From Bacteroidales bacterium (GTDB lineage: Bacteria > Bacteroidota > Bacteroidia > Bacteroidales > WCHB1-69): 14,669 nt of DNA. Position 1 is the stretch's first letter. Each line of letters begins with the position of its first letter. The stretch lies in assembly GCA_012838875.1 (NCBI GenBank), contig DUOL01000068.1, positions 1 through 14,669 of the forward strand, given 5' to 3'. A program made the translations under genes and the position numbers. Shown here piece by piece: positions 14,103-14,669 of this stretch. Under the pieces are notes generated by a model. The model made no database searches and was not told where the DNA came from. It was given only the letters and a program-made list of their open reading frames with translations.

Positions 14103-14372
14103 CTATTTTCTTAATCCTAATTTCTTAATAATTTCACGATATCTTTCAATATCCTCTTTTTTGAGATAATCTAAAAGTTTTCTTCTTTTCCCAACCAACC
14201 CTACTAAAGCTCTTTCAGTAGCCAAATCTTTCTTATTCTGCTTAAGATGTTCCGTTAAATGTTTAATTCTATGAGTAAACAACGCCACTTGGCTTTCCGG
14301 TGAACCCGTATCAAATTCACTTTTGCCGTATTCTTTAAAAATCTCTTTCTTAACTTCAGGTGTTAAATACAT
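14103..14372 (-). CDS. rpsO: 30S ribosomal protein S15
   Basis: Primary 16S rRNA-binding protein of the 30S platform, 89 residues, exactly the usual length. The sequence is recognisable throughout: MYLTPEVKKEIFKEYG, then the diagnostic DTGSPESQVALFTHRI (21-36), LTEHLKQNKKD (39-49), then ERALVGLVGKRRKLLDYL and ERYREIIKKLGLRK at the C-terminus. These cover the conserved Gly-Ser-x-Glu-x-Gln rRNA-binding loop and the basic helix. It precedes pnp, as in many bacteria. In some species S15 represses its own translation through a leader RNA structure; I did not identify one in this A+T-rich leader. The start codon and frame are unambiguous. Confidence 0.98.
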   Translation of the reverse strand: MYLTPEVKKEIFKEYGKSEFDTGSPESQVALFTHRIKHLTEHLKQNKKDLATERALVGLVGKRRKLLDYLKKEDIERYREIIKKLGLRK

Positions 14373-14428
14373 AATAATCGCTTCTTTAATTTTATTTTTC
14401 CAGTAAAATTCTTTTAATTTTTTTCAAG

Positions 14429-14446
14429 TTGCAAAAATACAATTTT
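14429..14446 (-). promoter_or_regulatory. Putative -7 promoter element of rpsO
   Basis: TATTTTTG (14432-14439) is a perfect TAnnTTTG about 60 bases before the rpsO start. The surrounding 18 bases are identical to those upstream of the lipoprotein gene. No clear TTG is present at 19-21 bases upstream. Between this site and the repeat at 14556 I see only A+T-rich sequence. Confidence 0.5.
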
Positions 14447-14555
14447 TTCGTATACAATCTTTTAAATTAAAAATTTATTTTCTATTTTTTTTCAGAAAGG
14501 GAAGAACAGACGAAAGAGAACAATAATCAGGATTAAGCAGATGATTATATTTTTT

Positions 14556-14669
14556 ATTAGGGCGTGCCCCCTCGCTACGCTCGGGGTCGGCGCCCGGTTC
14601 CAAGTCCGCGGGCACAAGCCGTGGGGACGCGGCGGCAAAAAGAGCTTACAAGCTCGCTTTTTTGCCGCC
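14556..14669 (+). repeat. GC-rich palindromic repeat, copy C (cut by right window edge)
   Basis: Same orientation as copy A, and matching the reverse complement of 4370 down to about 4255. Relative to copy B there are three substitutions in the first half and a 2-base deletion in the left arm of the main hairpin, where copies A and B have GACGC-aa-GGCGGC. Without the extra AA the left arm becomes an exact complement of the outer right-arm sequence seen in A and B. The copy is broken by the window edge in the right arm of the hairpin. It lies some 180 bases upstream of rpsO and may close a transcription unit to its right. Confidence 0.85.

Noticed and set aside
1..14669. Circular plasmid or phage with terminal overlap
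   Set aside because: The end similarity is a dispersed repeat with a third internal copy, the two ends differ by two bases, and the gene content is chromosomal.

Overview
The window looks like a chromosomal segment of a Bacteroidota (Bacteroidetes) bacterium, probably of a Bacteroidales-like lineage. The evidence is two large secreted proteins ending in type IX secretion (Por) sorting domains, TAnnTTTG-type -7 promoter elements, A-rich leaders without strong Shine-Dalgarno sequences, and an A+T-rich coding style. All nine supported protein-coding genes lie on the minus strand, so everything is transcribed right to left. The genus cannot be named from the sequence alone.

Right side (14.67 to 11.8 kb): a partial copy of a GC-rich palindromic repeat lies at the window edge. 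It is followed by rpsO (ribosomal protein S15), an intrinsic terminator, and pnp (polynucleotide phosphorylase), which is the widespread rpsO-pnp order. Then comes an 826-residue secreted adhesin-like protein built from three choice-of-anchor-J/cleaved-adhesin-like modules alternating with two CARDB-like modules. It has its own putative promoter and a clear terminator.

Middle (9.1 to 4.4 kb): a tightly spaced leftward run, plausibly one operon, of a lipoprotein, a short-chain dehydrogenase/reductase, a secreted right-handed beta-helix protein with a PKD-like segment and a type IX sorting domain, and rlmN (23S rRNA/tRNA m2A methyltransferase). A second, complete copy of the GC-rich repeat lies 26 bases beyond rlmN.

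Left side (4.0 to 0.1 kb): a compact, apparently intact type IIS-like restriction-modification operon. Its order is an XRE-HTH/adenine methyltransferase fusion, a Dam-like adenine methyltransferase, and an AlwI/MlyI/Nt.BstNBI-like endonuclease. The genes overlap or nearly touch. A perfect 9-bp inverted repeat overlaps the promoter of the first gene and is a good candidate operator for its HTH domain, suggesting that the methyltransferase regulates its own operon.

The restriction-modification cassette lies between two copies of the repeat (1-108 and 4203-4370) in inverted orientation, and a third copy lies at the right edge. The repeat contains a long GC-rich hairpin with few mismatches. The most interesting signals are the self-regulating methyltransferase fusion with its operator, and the repeat family that brackets the cassette and both window ends. 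Each component belongs to a known type, and I see no clearly new multi-gene system.
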